From contig CAZHRK010000001.1 in assembly GCA_964534555.1 (NCBI GenBank), positions 1 through 64,000 on the forward strand: a stretch of DNA of 64,000 nt, written 5' to 3'. Below, piece after piece: positions 17,630 through 25,560 of the stretch. This stretch comes from CAZHRK01 sp964534555. GTDB taxonomy: Bacteria; Babelota; Babeliae; Babelales; RVW-14. Positions within the stretch are counted from its first letter, which is position 1, and every line of letters starts with the position of its first letter. Under the pieces are notes generated by a model. The model saw only the letters and a program-made list of their open reading frames with translations, had not been told where the DNA came from and did no database searches. Both the position numbers and the translations under genes were made by a program.

Positions 17630-18178
17630 TCAACCGCACATGATTTTAGTAATGGCTTGATCGATAAGAAGGGGTAGCTGATCTTCTTCTCCTCGTGAAA
17701 ACTGCTCCAGCACGTAATCAGGAACGTCTTCTTTATTTGCAGGACGACTTATCCCAAACTTACAACGCCAAAAATCAGCGCCCACCTGACCAATAATTGA
17801 CTTCAGTCCATTATGGCCTTTGTGACTACCTGAAAAGTTAATGAGCACTTTCCCAAACTCTTTTTCAAGTTCATCATGCACAACGATCATTTGATCTGCA
17901 GCGATTCCCTTTTTTGTCAGCCAAGGGAGAACTTTTCCTGAGCTATTCATAAATGTAAGCGGCTTAAGCAAAATCAAACTATGCACACCACCCCCACGCT
18001 CAATCTGAATAGTTGTATACTCAAGCTCAGGACCAGATGACCAACGCGCACCATACTGCGCTGCAAGCTCATCAAGCACCCTAAAACCAATATTATGGCG
18101 CGTCTTAGTAAATTTAGGACCAGGATTTCCAAGACCAATAACTGCTTTAATAGATTGAATAGAGTACTGCTGATTCAT
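17630..18178 (-). CDS. pth: Peptidyl-tRNA hydrolase
   Basis: Hydrolyses peptidyl-tRNAs released from stalled ribosomes. About 182 residues. Catalytic and family motifs are intact: GLGNPGPKFTKTRHNIGF with the catalytic His near residue 28, FMNSSG, HDELEKEFG, and GSHKGHNGLKSI. The ATG at 18178 is chosen over an in-frame GTG at 18187 because AGGTG sits about 8 nt before it. The gene follows prs by about 11 nt; prs-pth adjacency is common in bacteria, usually with rplY/ctc between, which is absent here. Confidence 0.96.
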   Translation of the reverse strand: MNQQYSIQSIKAVIGLGNPGPKFTKTRHNIGFRVLDELAAQYGARWSSGPELEYTTIQIERGGGVHSLILLKPLTFMNSSGKVLPWLTKKGIAADQMIVVHDELEKEFGKVLINFSGSHKGHNGLKSIIGQVGADFWRCKFGISRPANKEDVPDYVLEQFSRGEEDQLPLLIDQAITKIMCG

Positions 18179-18189
18179 AAAATGCACAC

Positions 18190-19074
18190 CTACAGAATAA
18201 ATGCCAAATAATCAGACGCGCTCACGACACTCACGCGCGCATCACGCGGCTTTGCCAAATCAGTAACTACGATAGTATCAAATAGTGTATTAAGCTGATC
18301 ATGGTGAGAAGAAAAAAGACCAAATGTAAAAAGCCCATGCAGCGAACGTGCGCCGGCAGCTCTAATCAACTGGGCCGCACCAAGTGCCGTTGCCCCAGAG
18401 TCAATGATATCATCTACCAAAAATACATTCTTACCAGACAGCGATTTTAAATCACATGCAGCATACACTATAGCCGTGCCCTTACGCTGCTTAGAAAGCG
18501 CGACCCAATCAACTCCAACAAGCTGCGCTAGGGCTTGCGCTCTATGCTGAGCGCCTTCATCTGGCGCAAGGATAACGATGTCTGTTTGGGATATTTTAAA
18601 ATCTTTAGTGATGACAGTTGCCCAAAATTCATCAAGCTGCACAACGCTCAGACCAACACCTTCAAACTCAACAAGCTCTTGCCTGTGCGGATTACACGTT
18701 ACAAGCTGACGAACAGATGCTGCGCGTGCTAGATGACCAATAATATGTAAAATTGATCCATGCTGCAGACCATGCCGCTGCCGAAGATACGGAATATACG
18801 GAAGCACGAGACGCACGTCTGGCACATGCGCATGCTTAACCATATCAAGAAGGAGCATCAGTTTAAGCACTTGCTTATGAAGCTCTTGATTAAGATCAAA
18901 CTCAAAAACAACGTCAAGCTGGGTGTAAAGACTCAGCTCTTGCGCCAAAGCATAATGCAGCCCCATCTCTCCAGACGGATACTCAAACAAATGCACAAGA
19001 ACATGTTGCGCGCTGTAGCGCTGCGCAAGCGCAGAGACAAGCGATGTTTTTGCGAATGAAACAATCCCCCGCAC
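18190..19074 (-). CDS. prs: Ribose-phosphate pyrophosphokinase (divergent)
   Basis: Makes phosphoribosyl pyrophosphate from ribose 5-phosphate and ATP, the precursor of nucleotides. The 294 residues are slightly shorter than the usual 310-320. The PRPP-binding loop VFLVDDIIDSGATALGAA is intact, as is the catalytic stretch SKQRKGTA. The N-terminal half is divergent: VLPYIPYLRQRHG replaces the usual PYxxYxRQDR. It starts with GTG at 19074 behind AGGGAG. Its position directly before pth supports the call. Some change in regulation or assembly is possible because of the divergent N-terminus. Confidence 0.82.
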   Translation of the reverse strand: MRGIVSFAKTSLVSALAQRYSAQHVLVHLFEYPSGEMGLHYALAQELSLYTQLDVVFEFDLNQELHKQVLKLMLLLDMVKHAHVPDVRLVLPYIPYLRQRHGLQHGSILHIIGHLARAASVRQLVTCNPHRQELVEFEGVGLSVVQLDEFWATVITKDFKISQTDIVILAPDEGAQHRAQALAQLVGVDWVALSKQRKGTAIVYAACDLKSLSGKNVFLVDDIIDSGATALGAAQLIRAAGARSLHGLFTFGLFSSHHDQLNTLFDTIVVTDLAKPRDARVSVVSASDYLAFIL

Positions 19075-19096
19075 AAAAGCTCCCTAAATTCAGAAT

Positions 19097-19771
19097 TTAT
19101 ATAAGTGACCCAATCCAACAATCCATGCTGTGCATTTGATTGATAACTGTTCCATCTGGCTGTATAGTCGGCCACTCGAGGGTAAAAAGAGTAGAAAGTT
19201 TTTTACCACCATGCATGCTCAATAATAAGCTTAGATCAAGATAACCAGCTGACTTTGCAACGCCTTCTTCAAGATGCTCAGTAATACATGAAATTTTTGT
19301 ATAACCTTTCGCTAAGGCATGTGTAGCGAGTGCTTTATAAAAATTAAGTGCTAGTCCTTTTTTTCGATAAGACTCAAGCACCACACATTCAGACAAATAA
19401 AATGTTTTATCTGTCTCCACCCCATCTTTAATAAACGGCTCAAGAATTGCTTGATGCCGCGCAGAATAGCCTTTAAGCCCTAAACCACATGCATAACCAG
19501 CACATGTATCACCATCATAAGCAACAACGAAAATAGTGTCTTGTACTTCGCGTATCATCCACGAAAAATAATTAACGTAGTCTGATGGTTCAGATTTGTA
19601 TAAGTAAGGAAACCCCGCAAACTCTTTGCTTGTCATTTCAGCGATTGCAGGAATGACGCTTGCTGCCTGTTCACCAAGCAATATGCGTTGCTCAATTTCA
19701 GCGCGCAGCGCGGGAGAAAATGCACAAATAAAAAAGAGTAGCAAAACGTTGACGCTGTTTATGAATGCCAT
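19097..19771 (-). CDS. Exported GNAT-family acetyltransferase (putative)
   Basis: The 224 residues begin with a hydrophobic leader (about residues 6-22, ending SPALRA) that resembles a signal peptide but lacks basic residues in its n-region. The remainder matches a GNAT fold: TIFVVAYDGDTCAGYACG, LSECVVLESYRKKGLALNFY with the acetyl-CoA pyrophosphate loop (RKKGLA), and a late strand YTKISCITE. GNAT enzymes transfer acyl groups from acyl-CoA to amines. Acyl-CoA is not expected in the periplasm, so an exported GNAT suggests action in a host or anchoring to the inner membrane. It overlaps the end of lpxD by 13 nt and has AAGGGGAT before its ATG. Confidence 0.65.
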   Translation of the reverse strand: MAFINSVNVLLLFFICAFSPALRAEIEQRILLGEQAASVIPAIAEMTSKEFAGFPYLYKSEPSDYVNYFSWMIREVQDTIFVVAYDGDTCAGYACGLGLKGYSARHQAILEPFIKDGVETDKTFYLSECVVLESYRKKGLALNFYKALATHALAKGYTKISCITEHLEEGVAKSAGYLDLSLLLSMHGGKKLSTLFTLEWPTIQPDGTVINQMHSMDCWIGSLI

Positions 19772-20817
19772 AACATCCCCTTAATTTTTGAAACAACACC
19801 TAACCGACTTCTCTTTTCAAAATCAGTAAATTTTTTGTACAGCTCTGGTAATTTTGCCAGCACAACCACCCCGCGCTTCCACTCATTAAATGATACAGCC
19901 GGAATCCCGCAGACAACTTCACCAGGTGCTACATTTTTCATCACAGCGCTCTTAGAAACAATCTTAGCGCCATCACCAATTGTTGTGTGATCCTTAATCG
20001 CAACCTGACCACCAATTTGGCACCCACGCCCAACAACAACACTTCCAGCAAGAGCTGTCTGTGCAATTATTGCGCTTCCAGCACCGATAACAACGTTATG
20101 CGCAATGTGTACAAGGTTATCGATCTTCACCAGGTCATGAATAATCGTAGAATCAAACGATGCACGATCAATTGTCGTATTAGCACCAATTTCAACTTGA
20201 CGACCAATTACAACATTACCAACCTGAGGAACTTTAATAAGACCTGATTTGGTTACGCTGTACCCGTATCCATCTGAGCCAATAACAGCGCCAGCATGAA
20301 TTATAGAGCCATCACCAATAACACAGTCATCAAGCACACGTGCAGCCGGATGCAGGAGCACCCCAGCACCTATTTTCACACGCTTGCCGACATACGCCAG
20401 CGCGCCGATAACAGCACCAGGGCTAATAACCGCGCCACGCTCAATAACAGCAGTCTTATGCACGAAGGCATTCGGCGAGACCTCAGCATCAGCTGTTTGA
20501 TCATCACGCATCTTTGCAGCAGCGTCAGCAATACGCGTAAGCGCCTTAAGCGGATCAGTAACAAGCAGATACTCCTTACCTTCAACTAATGGTGCTGCAG
20601 CTAGTACAAATAGTGCTTTTGACTGCTTAAGGCAATCAAGCGATGCCGGAGAAAAAACAGACGCATCACCTCGATCATACATCACTACAAGGTCAGATGC
20701 TGTCGCAGCTTCAAGTGAGGTAAGGTTTTGAATAACAGTATCACCAGAAACGGTGGTAGAGATAAAAAGATCACCCAGTAATGAAACCAGGTGATCTATC
20801 GAAAGCGATAATTTCAT
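19759..20817 (-). CDS. lpxD: UDP-3-O-acylglucosamine N-acyltransferase
   Basis: Third enzyme of lipid A synthesis; adds the N-linked acyl chain to UDP-3-O-acyl-glucosamine. The 352 residues include an N-terminal uridine-binding domain and a left-handed parallel beta-helix of hexapeptide repeats from about residue 110 to 310. The sequence IGSDGYGY and the catalytic-His region IDNLVHIAHNVVIG are diagnostic. Its ATG shares one base with the skp stop (TAATG), so the two are translationally coupled. skp-lpxD order is widespread in Gram-negatives. Confidence 0.96.
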   Translation of the reverse strand: MKLSLSIDHLVSLLGDLFISTTVSGDTVIQNLTSLEAATASDLVVMYDRGDASVFSPASLDCLKQSKALFVLAAAPLVEGKEYLLVTDPLKALTRIADAAAKMRDDQTADAEVSPNAFVHKTAVIERGAVISPGAVIGALAYVGKRVKIGAGVLLHPAARVLDDCVIGDGSIIHAGAVIGSDGYGYSVTKSGLIKVPQVGNVVIGRQVEIGANTTIDRASFDSTIIHDLVKIDNLVHIAHNVVIGAGSAIIAQTALAGSVVVGRGCQIGGQVAIKDHTTIGDGAKIVSKSAVMKNVAPGEVVCGIPAVSFNEWKRGVVVLAKLPELYKKFTDFEKRSRLGVVSKIKGMLWHS

Positions 20818-21380
20818 TATGCTTGCTTAACAGTCTGCTTTGGTGCTGATACATTTTTTGGTGCATCATTTTTAGCAACTTTATATTCTGCATCAACAAA
20901 CTTAAGCACTTCGCCTGTTTTATCAATTGAAGCTGATGCAAAAAGGAGGCCTGGTGTTTGTTTATCAAACACTGCTGCAGGAGACTCTTTTTCTACCCAT
21001 TTTGCAATCACTGTGCGTTGGCGCTCAAGGAGTGAAAACTGCTCGCGCTTAATTTTTTGTTGAAGCTCTTCTTCGCGTGCTGCAAATTCACGTTCTGCTT
21101 TTTTACGCTTTGTTTCAAGTGCTTCTGTTTTTGCTTCTAGAGCATCTTTGCTGAGCGCTTTTGCTTGTTTATCAAGTGATTCTTTTTCGCCCAAAAGATC
21201 TGCTTGTGCTTTTTTCAACTCTGCTTGAAACTTTTCGATATCTTTTTTGATTTTATCTGCAACGAGCTTGCCTTCTTGTGATGCTTGCATTACAGCAACG
21301 CTATCAAGAGAAACAATTTCGTTTTTTGCTGATACTGATGCAAAACCAAGTACCGCCAAGAGTGATAATAGCTTTTTCAT
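20817..21380 (-). CDS. skp: OmpH/Skp-family periplasmic chaperone
   Basis: Holds unfolded outer-membrane proteins in transit across the periplasm. About 187 residues: signal peptide (MKKLLSLLAVLGFASVSA), the conserved first strand IVSLDSVAVMQASQEGK, then a long charged coiled coil (about 40-125) with Lys/Glu/Ala repeats. A C-terminal extension (about 150-187) is rich in Lys and Ala. The ATG at 21380 has GAGGAG 4-5 nt upstream; an in-frame ATG at 21392 overlaps that site. It is coupled to lpxD downstream. Confidence 0.85.
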   Translation of the reverse strand: MKKLLSLLAVLGFASVSAKNEIVSLDSVAVMQASQEGKLVADKIKKDIEKFQAELKKAQADLLGEKESLDKQAKALSKDALEAKTEALETKRKKAEREFAAREEELQQKIKREQFSLLERQRTVIAKWVEKESPAAVFDKQTPGLLFASASIDKTGEVLKFVDAEYKVAKNDAPKNVSAPKQTVKQA

Positions 21381-21417
21381 AGCTCTCCTCATAAATAATA
21401 ATCAAAGGCAACTAGAG

Positions 21418-21444
21418 GGTATACCGATTACCGCAAAGCGTCAA
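21418..21444 (-). promoter_or_regulatory. Possible skp-lpxD promoter
   Basis: On the minus strand: TTGACG (21444-21439), 15-bp spacer, TATACC (21423-21418). Good hexamers, but the spacer is short. Confidence 0.35.
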
Positions 21445-21473
21445 TCCACCCATCTTTTTGATGATGATTCTTA

Positions 21474-21502
21474 TTCTAAAAAAAATTACGTAAAGGTATA
21501 CT
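21474..21502 (+). promoter_or_regulatory. Possible promoter of the MutY-like gene
   Basis: TTCTAA (21474-21479), 17-bp spacer, TATACT (21497-21502). The -10 box is the recurrent form; the -35 is weak. Confidence 0.45.
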
Positions 21503-21527
21503 GCCGATATGATGAAAGATACGACTC

Positions 21528-22415
21528 ATGACAACTCTACCGCTTTTTACATCTGACTTCCAAAAAGCTCATGATAGCTTGATTGAGGCTTTTCATGCTG
21601 CGCCACACGATGAAAAGGTTAAACTTTTTTCTGAAATTATATGGCACAATCACGCGCACAACAGGCGCTCTTTTCGCTGGAGAGAAGAGATAAATCCATA
21701 CTTTGTTGTTTGCTCAGAAATCATGCTCCAACAAACACAAACAGATCGCGTTGCACCAAAATTTGATTTGTTCGTGCAAACGCATCCAAGCTTTACAGCA
21801 CTTGCCAGCGCATCGTTTGAAGATGTTTTACGCGTATGGAAAGGTCTTGGCTACAATCGCAGAGCTCTGAATCTTCAAAAAATTGCTCAGCGTGTTGTGC
21901 ATGAATTTGATGGAAAGCTTCCAAGTGATCCTGAGATTCTTGAAACATTTAATGGTATTGGCCATGCAACAGCACGATCAATAGCTGCTTTTGCATTTAA
22001 TGCCCCAACAGCATTTATCGAAACAAATATCCGCACTGTTTTTATTTATTTCTTTTTTAAAAATGAAAAAGATGTAACCGACAAACAGCTTATGCCGCTT
22101 ATTCAGGCAAGCGTGAGCCCTGATCGCGCACGCGAATGGTACTACGCACTGATGGATTACGGCGTCATGCTGAAAAAAACTGTTGGTAACGTGAGTCGGC
22201 TGAGCGCCCACTACACAAAGCAGTCAAAGTTTGAAGGCTCAGACAGGCAGATACGTGGCATGGTCCTGCAGGTACTGCTTGATCATAAGGCAGCTGACTA
22301 TAACCAGCTACCAATCATAGTTAACAAAGAAGCAGCACGCACGCACAAAATTATCAATCAGATGATCAAAGAAGGTCTGGTAAAAAAACTTAATGATCGA
22401 TTGGAGCTTGCATGA
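21528..22415 (+). CDS. MutY-like adenine DNA glycosylase without iron-sulfur cluster
   Basis: HhH-GPD base-excision repair enzyme of 295 residues. The MutY catalytic motif SEIMLQQTQ with its Glu is intact, followed by VWKGLGYNRRALNL and the helix-hairpin-helix FNGIGHATARSIAAFAF. The position of the usual catalytic Asp reads FIETNIRTVFIYFFF, so Asp appears replaced by Glu or shifted. The four cysteines of the [4Fe-4S] cluster and the C-terminal Nudix-like 8-oxoG domain are absent; a short winged-helix-like tail replaces them. Similar cluster-less MutY forms are known to me from reduced candidate-phylum genomes. It overlaps pgeF by 4 nt. Confidence 0.82.
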   Translation: MTTLPLFTSDFQKAHDSLIEAFHAAPHDEKVKLFSEIIWHNHAHNRRSFRWREEINPYFVVCSEIMLQQTQTDRVAPKFDLFVQTHPSFTALASASFEDVLRVWKGLGYNRRALNLQKIAQRVVHEFDGKLPSDPEILETFNGIGHATARSIAAFAFNAPTAFIETNIRTVFIYFFFKNEKDVTDKQLMPLIQASVSPDRAREWYYALMDYGVMLKKTVGNVSRLSAHYTKQSKFEGSDRQIRGMVLQVLLDHKAADYNQLPIIVNKEAARTHKIINQMIKEGLVKKLNDRLELA

Positions 22416-23089
22416 ACTTTTTTTTCGGTGGCAGCAAAGATTTTACACGCGGCGAAAAAGACCCTGCATTTATCGATGAGCTTGATGCAGTACGCAAACG
22501 CTTTGGGCTTAATCATCTTTATGTACCAGACCAAACACACGGCGCAGAGGGAGTTGTAGTCACAGCTAATCTTATTACAAAGCCAGTGCACTATGATGAA
22601 GTTGAGAGTGATTATGTAATCACAAATCTACAGGGTGTCGGTGTGGGCGTGCTCACCGCTGATTGCCTTCCTGTACTTATTTACAGCACAGAACAAGCAT
22701 ATGTAGCGGCCGTACACAGCGGGTGGAAAGGGACTATGCAAAAGATAGTATGCAAGGCAATCAAGCACCTGATTAAGCTTGGATGCGCGCCAGAAAGCTT
22801 GCGTGCGATTATTGGTCCATCCGCACACTCATGTTGTTACGAAGTCTCTCAAGATTTTATTACGAATATTGAAGCTGCCAAGCTTGATACAAAACACATG
22901 ATCTACAGAGACGGCGCCTGGTATTATGATAACATGGGACAAAACATAGATTTACTCACAGACTGCAGGCTACCACAGAGCGCAATAGACACATCACACG
23001 CAGCGTGCACAATGTGTACAAACGGCACGTATAGATCTTTTAGGGTTGAAAAAGGTCAATTGCGACAAGCGTCACTGATTTGGCGCTAA
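22412..23089 (+). CDS. pgeF: Purine nucleoside phosphorylase of the YfiH/laccase-domain family
   Basis: Multi-copper-oxidase-like fold (DUF152) now linked to purine nucleoside phosphorolysis and to peptidoglycan editing. The 225 residues carry the zinc-site motifs QTHG (about residue 41), TADCLPV, VHSGWKG and GPSAHSCCYEV. The ending GTYRSFRVEKGQLRQASLIW is typical. ATGA overlap with the MutY-like gene indicates a two-gene operon. The end overlaps the convergent gene at 23072 by 18 nt. Confidence 0.92.
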   Translation: MNFFFGGSKDFTRGEKDPAFIDELDAVRKRFGLNHLYVPDQTHGAEGVVVTANLITKPVHYDEVESDYVITNLQGVGVGVLTADCLPVLIYSTEQAYVAAVHSGWKGTMQKIVCKAIKHLIKLGCAPESLRAIIGPSAHSCCYEVSQDFITNIEAAKLDTKHMIYRDGAWYYDNMGQNIDLLTDCRLPQSAIDTSHAACTMCTNGTYRSFRVEKGQLRQASLIWR

Positions 23090-23449
23090 ATAATTTTCCT
23101 TTGCTCGTTGCAAGCGTTCGCGCTCAAGAGCTGCTGCATAAGCATATTGATCAAAATATCGTTCCCAATCTGCGTCAGTGGTTTTGTACGTATTATCGCC
23201 CATAAAATGGTCTAATAAAAACTCACGTACTCGGCATAGTTCTTTGCGCTTGCCGCCACTATTTTTAGGGTCAAGGATAGTAAATGATAAAAGCTCAAGT
23301 GCGCGCAAAAAAGCAGCCTCTGCCTCTTGATGCTGATTAAGCGCCCTGCGTTTTACACTACGGCCAATTTCAGCACTAACATTTGCAAGCTGGGCAAAAA
23401 AAGTATAGGTATTCCAATGTTCTTGAGTAAGCCCTTTATGAAACATCAT
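23072..23449 (-). CDS. Small conserved-looking protein of unknown function
   Basis: Not recognised. 125 residues, predicted mostly alpha-helical. It has a Trp-rich start (EHWNTYTFFAQLANVSAEIGR), a basic middle and an acidic C-terminal helix with DWERYFDQYAYAAALERERL. The pattern resembles a helical-bundle protein. No signal peptide. It overlaps the DUF5674 gene upstream by 4 nt, which argues for coupled translation and a joint role. It overlaps the convergent pgeF by 18 nt. Confidence 0.7.
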   Translation of the reverse strand: MMFHKGLTQEHWNTYTFFAQLANVSAEIGRSVKRRALNQHQEAEAAFLRALELLSFTILDPKNSGGKRKELCRVREFLLDHFMGDNTYKTTDADWERYFDQYAYAAALERERLQRAKENYLAPNQ

Positions 23450-23790
23450 ACAGTAACCAATCGTGAAACAATCTCTCTTATTTGCTCTTGAATTACGCTA
23501 CTCTCAATCCCTCTGATGCGGTTTCCCCATGAAGGCCTGATGTTAATCATTGAGTCAAACTCAATCCAATCAGCTGCAGGATACTTATCAGGATAAAGAT
23601 TAATTCCCCAAAGATGCTCTTCTTTGGACCCACTTTCAAGTAAGACAATCTCCTGATCAGCGTGAACTTGCGCATCAACAATCATAACGGCGTTTTCAGT
23701 GTCAACGACAGCTTTAACCAAAGAACCATAGATTCTTAATGAGATCTCGTTTAGTTCTTGAAGTGAAATTGATTTAGACACAAGTTTCAT
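23446..23790 (-). CDS. DUF5674 family protein
   Basis: 114 residues, cytoplasmic. The family patterns are clear: VKAVVDTENAVMIVDAQVHADQE, LLESGS, HLWGINLYPDKYP, WIEFDSMINIRPSWGNR. DUF5674 proteins are small single-domain proteins of unknown function. The gene starts a two-gene unit with the helical protein downstream. Confidence 0.8.
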   Translation of the reverse strand: MKLVSKSISLQELNEISLRIYGSLVKAVVDTENAVMIVDAQVHADQEIVLLESGSKEEHLWGINLYPDKYPAADWIEFDSMINIRPSWGNRIRGIESSVIQEQIREIVSRLVTV

Positions 23791-23841
23791 AGAATAATTT
23801 TTTCATTAAATTTTGTGGGCGAATTATCAGAATAATGGTAC

Positions 23842-24720
23842 CTATTTTCGAAATAAAAATCCACCAGCCAGGATAAGCGCAGCCCCAACAATAAAGCTTT
23901 GTGTCATGCTTTCTCCAAAGAAGATCATTCCCATGATTGTTATAAAAATAGGAATCGTAAACCCTCCAAGCGAAACAAAGTGTGGCGTATGCCTTCTGAG
24001 TAAAAAATTATACATCGTATACCCAACTACGTTTCCAACAATAATCGTAAACGCAAGCAGCGCCCATTGCATAAGCCCAAGCTGAGCAAACGCAGCAAAT
24101 GCTGGTTCTGTAAGCAATCCGACAGGGAGCATAAGCAAGCCTGAAATAACCATCAGATAGGCATTAAGCTGGGCGGGGTGGTGTGTCTCTTTTTTAAGAA
24201 GCTGCTGTGCAAGCATCCAGCCGTATCTGCTGAGCGCGACGCTTGCAAATGCTGCAAGCTCAGGCCACGAGAAAAACAAAAATGCATGAAGCGAGATATC
24301 GCCAGGAGATTGCGAAAAACAAAGCACAAGCGCGCCCATAAATGAAAGGGTTATCGCAACCCACTGACGCACCGAAAGCTTTGTTGCATAAAGGATATAG
24401 GCGTACAGCGCTGTGACAAATGGATCAAGGCTGCCAATAAATCCAGCTTTTGACGCCGGGAGGTACTTAAAAGCATACGCTTTACAAAGCGACGGCACAC
24501 TTGTGGTAAACAACGCAATTATACTAAGGATAAACAGTGTTTGCGGATGTTTAAGCTCATTGAATAAGCGCCTCCAGCCGCGGCGAGCAACAAGCATAAT
24601 GCACCCTGCGCTCAGCGTACGCACACCAACAAACGAGACGATTGGCAGATACGCAAGCAGCGCTTTATTTGTGATAATCGCTGCAGCAAGTGATAAGAAA
24701 CAAAGTAGTGCTAAGATCAT
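23842..24720 (-). CDS. DMT-superfamily (EamA) transporter
   Basis: Inner-membrane transporter of 292 residues with about ten predicted transmembrane helices in two EamA halves (about 5-135 and 150-290). The end of the first half shows the usual pattern (ASKAGFIGSLDPFVTALYAYI, then QWVAITLSFMGALVLC). The second half ends HFVSLGGFTIPIFITIMGMIFFGE, then FIVGAALILAGGFLF. Members export or import amino acids, nucleotide sugars or metabolites; the substrate is not predictable. It stands alone on the minus strand; the repeat region begins just upstream of it. Confidence 0.9.
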   Translation of the reverse strand: MILALLCFLSLAAAIITNKALLAYLPIVSFVGVRTLSAGCIMLVARRGWRRLFNELKHPQTLFILSIIALFTTSVPSLCKAYAFKYLPASKAGFIGSLDPFVTALYAYILYATKLSVRQWVAITLSFMGALVLCFSQSPGDISLHAFLFFSWPELAAFASVALSRYGWMLAQQLLKKETHHPAQLNAYLMVISGLLMLPVGLLTEPAFAAFAQLGLMQWALLAFTIIVGNVVGYTMYNFLLRRHTPHFVSLGGFTIPIFITIMGMIFFGESMTQSFIVGAALILAGGFLFRK

Positions 24721-24770
24721 ACATCCCCCAGAATAATGTTCTGATCAGCAGCGTAATGAATTTTAAAGGA

Positions 24771-24784
24771 TTTTACTAGTTAAC
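24771..24784 (+). repeat. Direct repeat TTTTRCTAGTTAAC, copy 1
   Basis: TTTTACTAGTTAAC; copy 2 at 26791-26804 differs at one base. Both lie the same distance (about 74 nt) before the start of the paralogous block that begins after the first palindrome. Confidence 0.5.
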
Positions 24785-24837
24785 ACGAAGGGTTTTTGGT
24801 TGCCTGCAGCATCCTAGTCAGCAAACCACAGGAGCTC

Positions 24838-24876
24838 AAGCTCGATCAAACCCTTCGACAAGCTCAGGGCGAGCGG
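24838..24876 (-). repeat. REP-like 39-nt palindrome, copy 1 (inverted)
   Basis: Inverted orientation relative to copies 2-4, 6 and 7. Core CTTCGACAAGCTCAGGGCGA ending GAGCGG; the outer arm is degenerate (AAGCTCGATC). It opens the first repeat cluster. Confidence 0.8.
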
Positions 24877-25059
24877 AAAGGGGTTGCGTTAATCGATGCA
24901 GTTGGGGCAGGTGCGGGTAGCATGAAGCAGGACCTCTAGGCTCGGCGCGGGCAGGAACAGTGGGCCGCTAGGGCCGTCTTAGGCACTCTCGCGCCTAATT
25001 AAATAAAATCTATTTCAACATAGTTATATGCCAAACCTGTTCCGGTCTGGCGACTACCC
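24877..25059 (+). repeat. Paralogous repeat block, copy 1
   Basis: Begins near GGGTTGCGTTAATCGATGCA and ends with CCGGTCTGGCGACTACCCC. It matches 26897-27080 with scattered substitutions and one small insertion. It contains internal complementary arms GCAGGAACAG and CTGTTCC, so it may fold back. Confidence 0.8.
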
Positions 25060-25102
25060 CTACCGCTCTCCCTGAGCATGCCTGCGGGTTTGATCAAGCG
25101 GT
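25025..25102 (+). repeat. Long direct repeat, copy 1
   Basis: Runs from ATATGCCAAACCTGTTCCGG through palindrome copy 2. It is repeated at 25483-25560 with, by eye, one internal substitution apart from the ends. Confidence 0.8.
25063..25101 (+). repeat. REP-like 39-nt palindrome, copy 2
   Basis: CCGCTCT...TGATCAAGCGG with core CCCTGAGCATGCCTGCGGG, a variant of the TGTCGAAGGG core in copies 3 and 6. Confidence 0.8.
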
Positions 25103-25321
25103 CATTATTATTAAATTAATTTTATTTATTAAAAATAATGATTAATACATTGTGCGGCGTCGGCCGCATACGACCAGGGTGGTGTTTGGTCACCACCCTG
25201 GACCCAGACCACCAGCGCTGGCTTCGCTGGACCAGCCACCGATCACCCTCGCATACATGCTCCAGGTGATCGCACCGGCGAAGTTACACTAACGCACGGA
25301 GGACACCTCCGTGAACCTCCA
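25102..25321 (+). repeat. 220-nt multi-hairpin block, copy 1
   Basis: Nearly identical to 27156-27375 (six differences counted by eye). A chain of stems: an AT-rich TCATTATT/AATAATGA stem; CCAGGGTGGTG/CACCACCCTGG around TTTGGT; CCAGCG/CGCTGG; GATCACC/GGTGATC; CACGGAGG/CCTCCGTG around ACA. No open reading frame of note. Confidence 0.8.
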
Positions 25322-25422
25322 CGTAACATGCTGCGATCAAGCTGTAGCTAAATAATAATAATTATTTTTACCCACTCACCCCTGAGCGCAACCACTGCCT
25401 ATAAAAGCGTTTGTTTATACCC

Positions 25423-25461
25423 CCGCTCGCCCTGAGCCTGTCGAAGGGTTTGATCGAGCGG
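25423..25461 (+). repeat. REP-like 39-nt palindrome, copy 3
   Basis: CCGCTCGCCCTGAGCCTGTC ... TTTGATCGAGCGG; terminal arms CCGCTCG and CGAGCGG are perfectly complementary. An AT-rich stretch follows, as after copies 2 and 6. Confidence 0.8.
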
Positions 25462-25482
25462 TCATTATAATGAATGTATATT

Positions 25483-25560
25483 TGATATGCCAAACCTGTT
25501 CCGGTCTGGCGACTACCCCTACCGCTCGCCCTGAGCATGCCTGCGGGTTTGATCAAGCGT
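25483..25560 (+). repeat. Long direct repeat, copy 2, abutting the ATPase gene
   Basis: Same unit as 25025-25102. Its last bases provide the stop codon of the minus-strand ATPase gene (TGA at 25555-25553). Confidence 0.8.
25522..25559 (+). repeat. REP-like palindrome, copy 4, overlapping the ATPase stop
   Basis: Like copy 2, but the last G of the 39-nt unit is missing where gene sequence begins (GATCAAGCG then TTTCGC). Confidence 0.8.
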
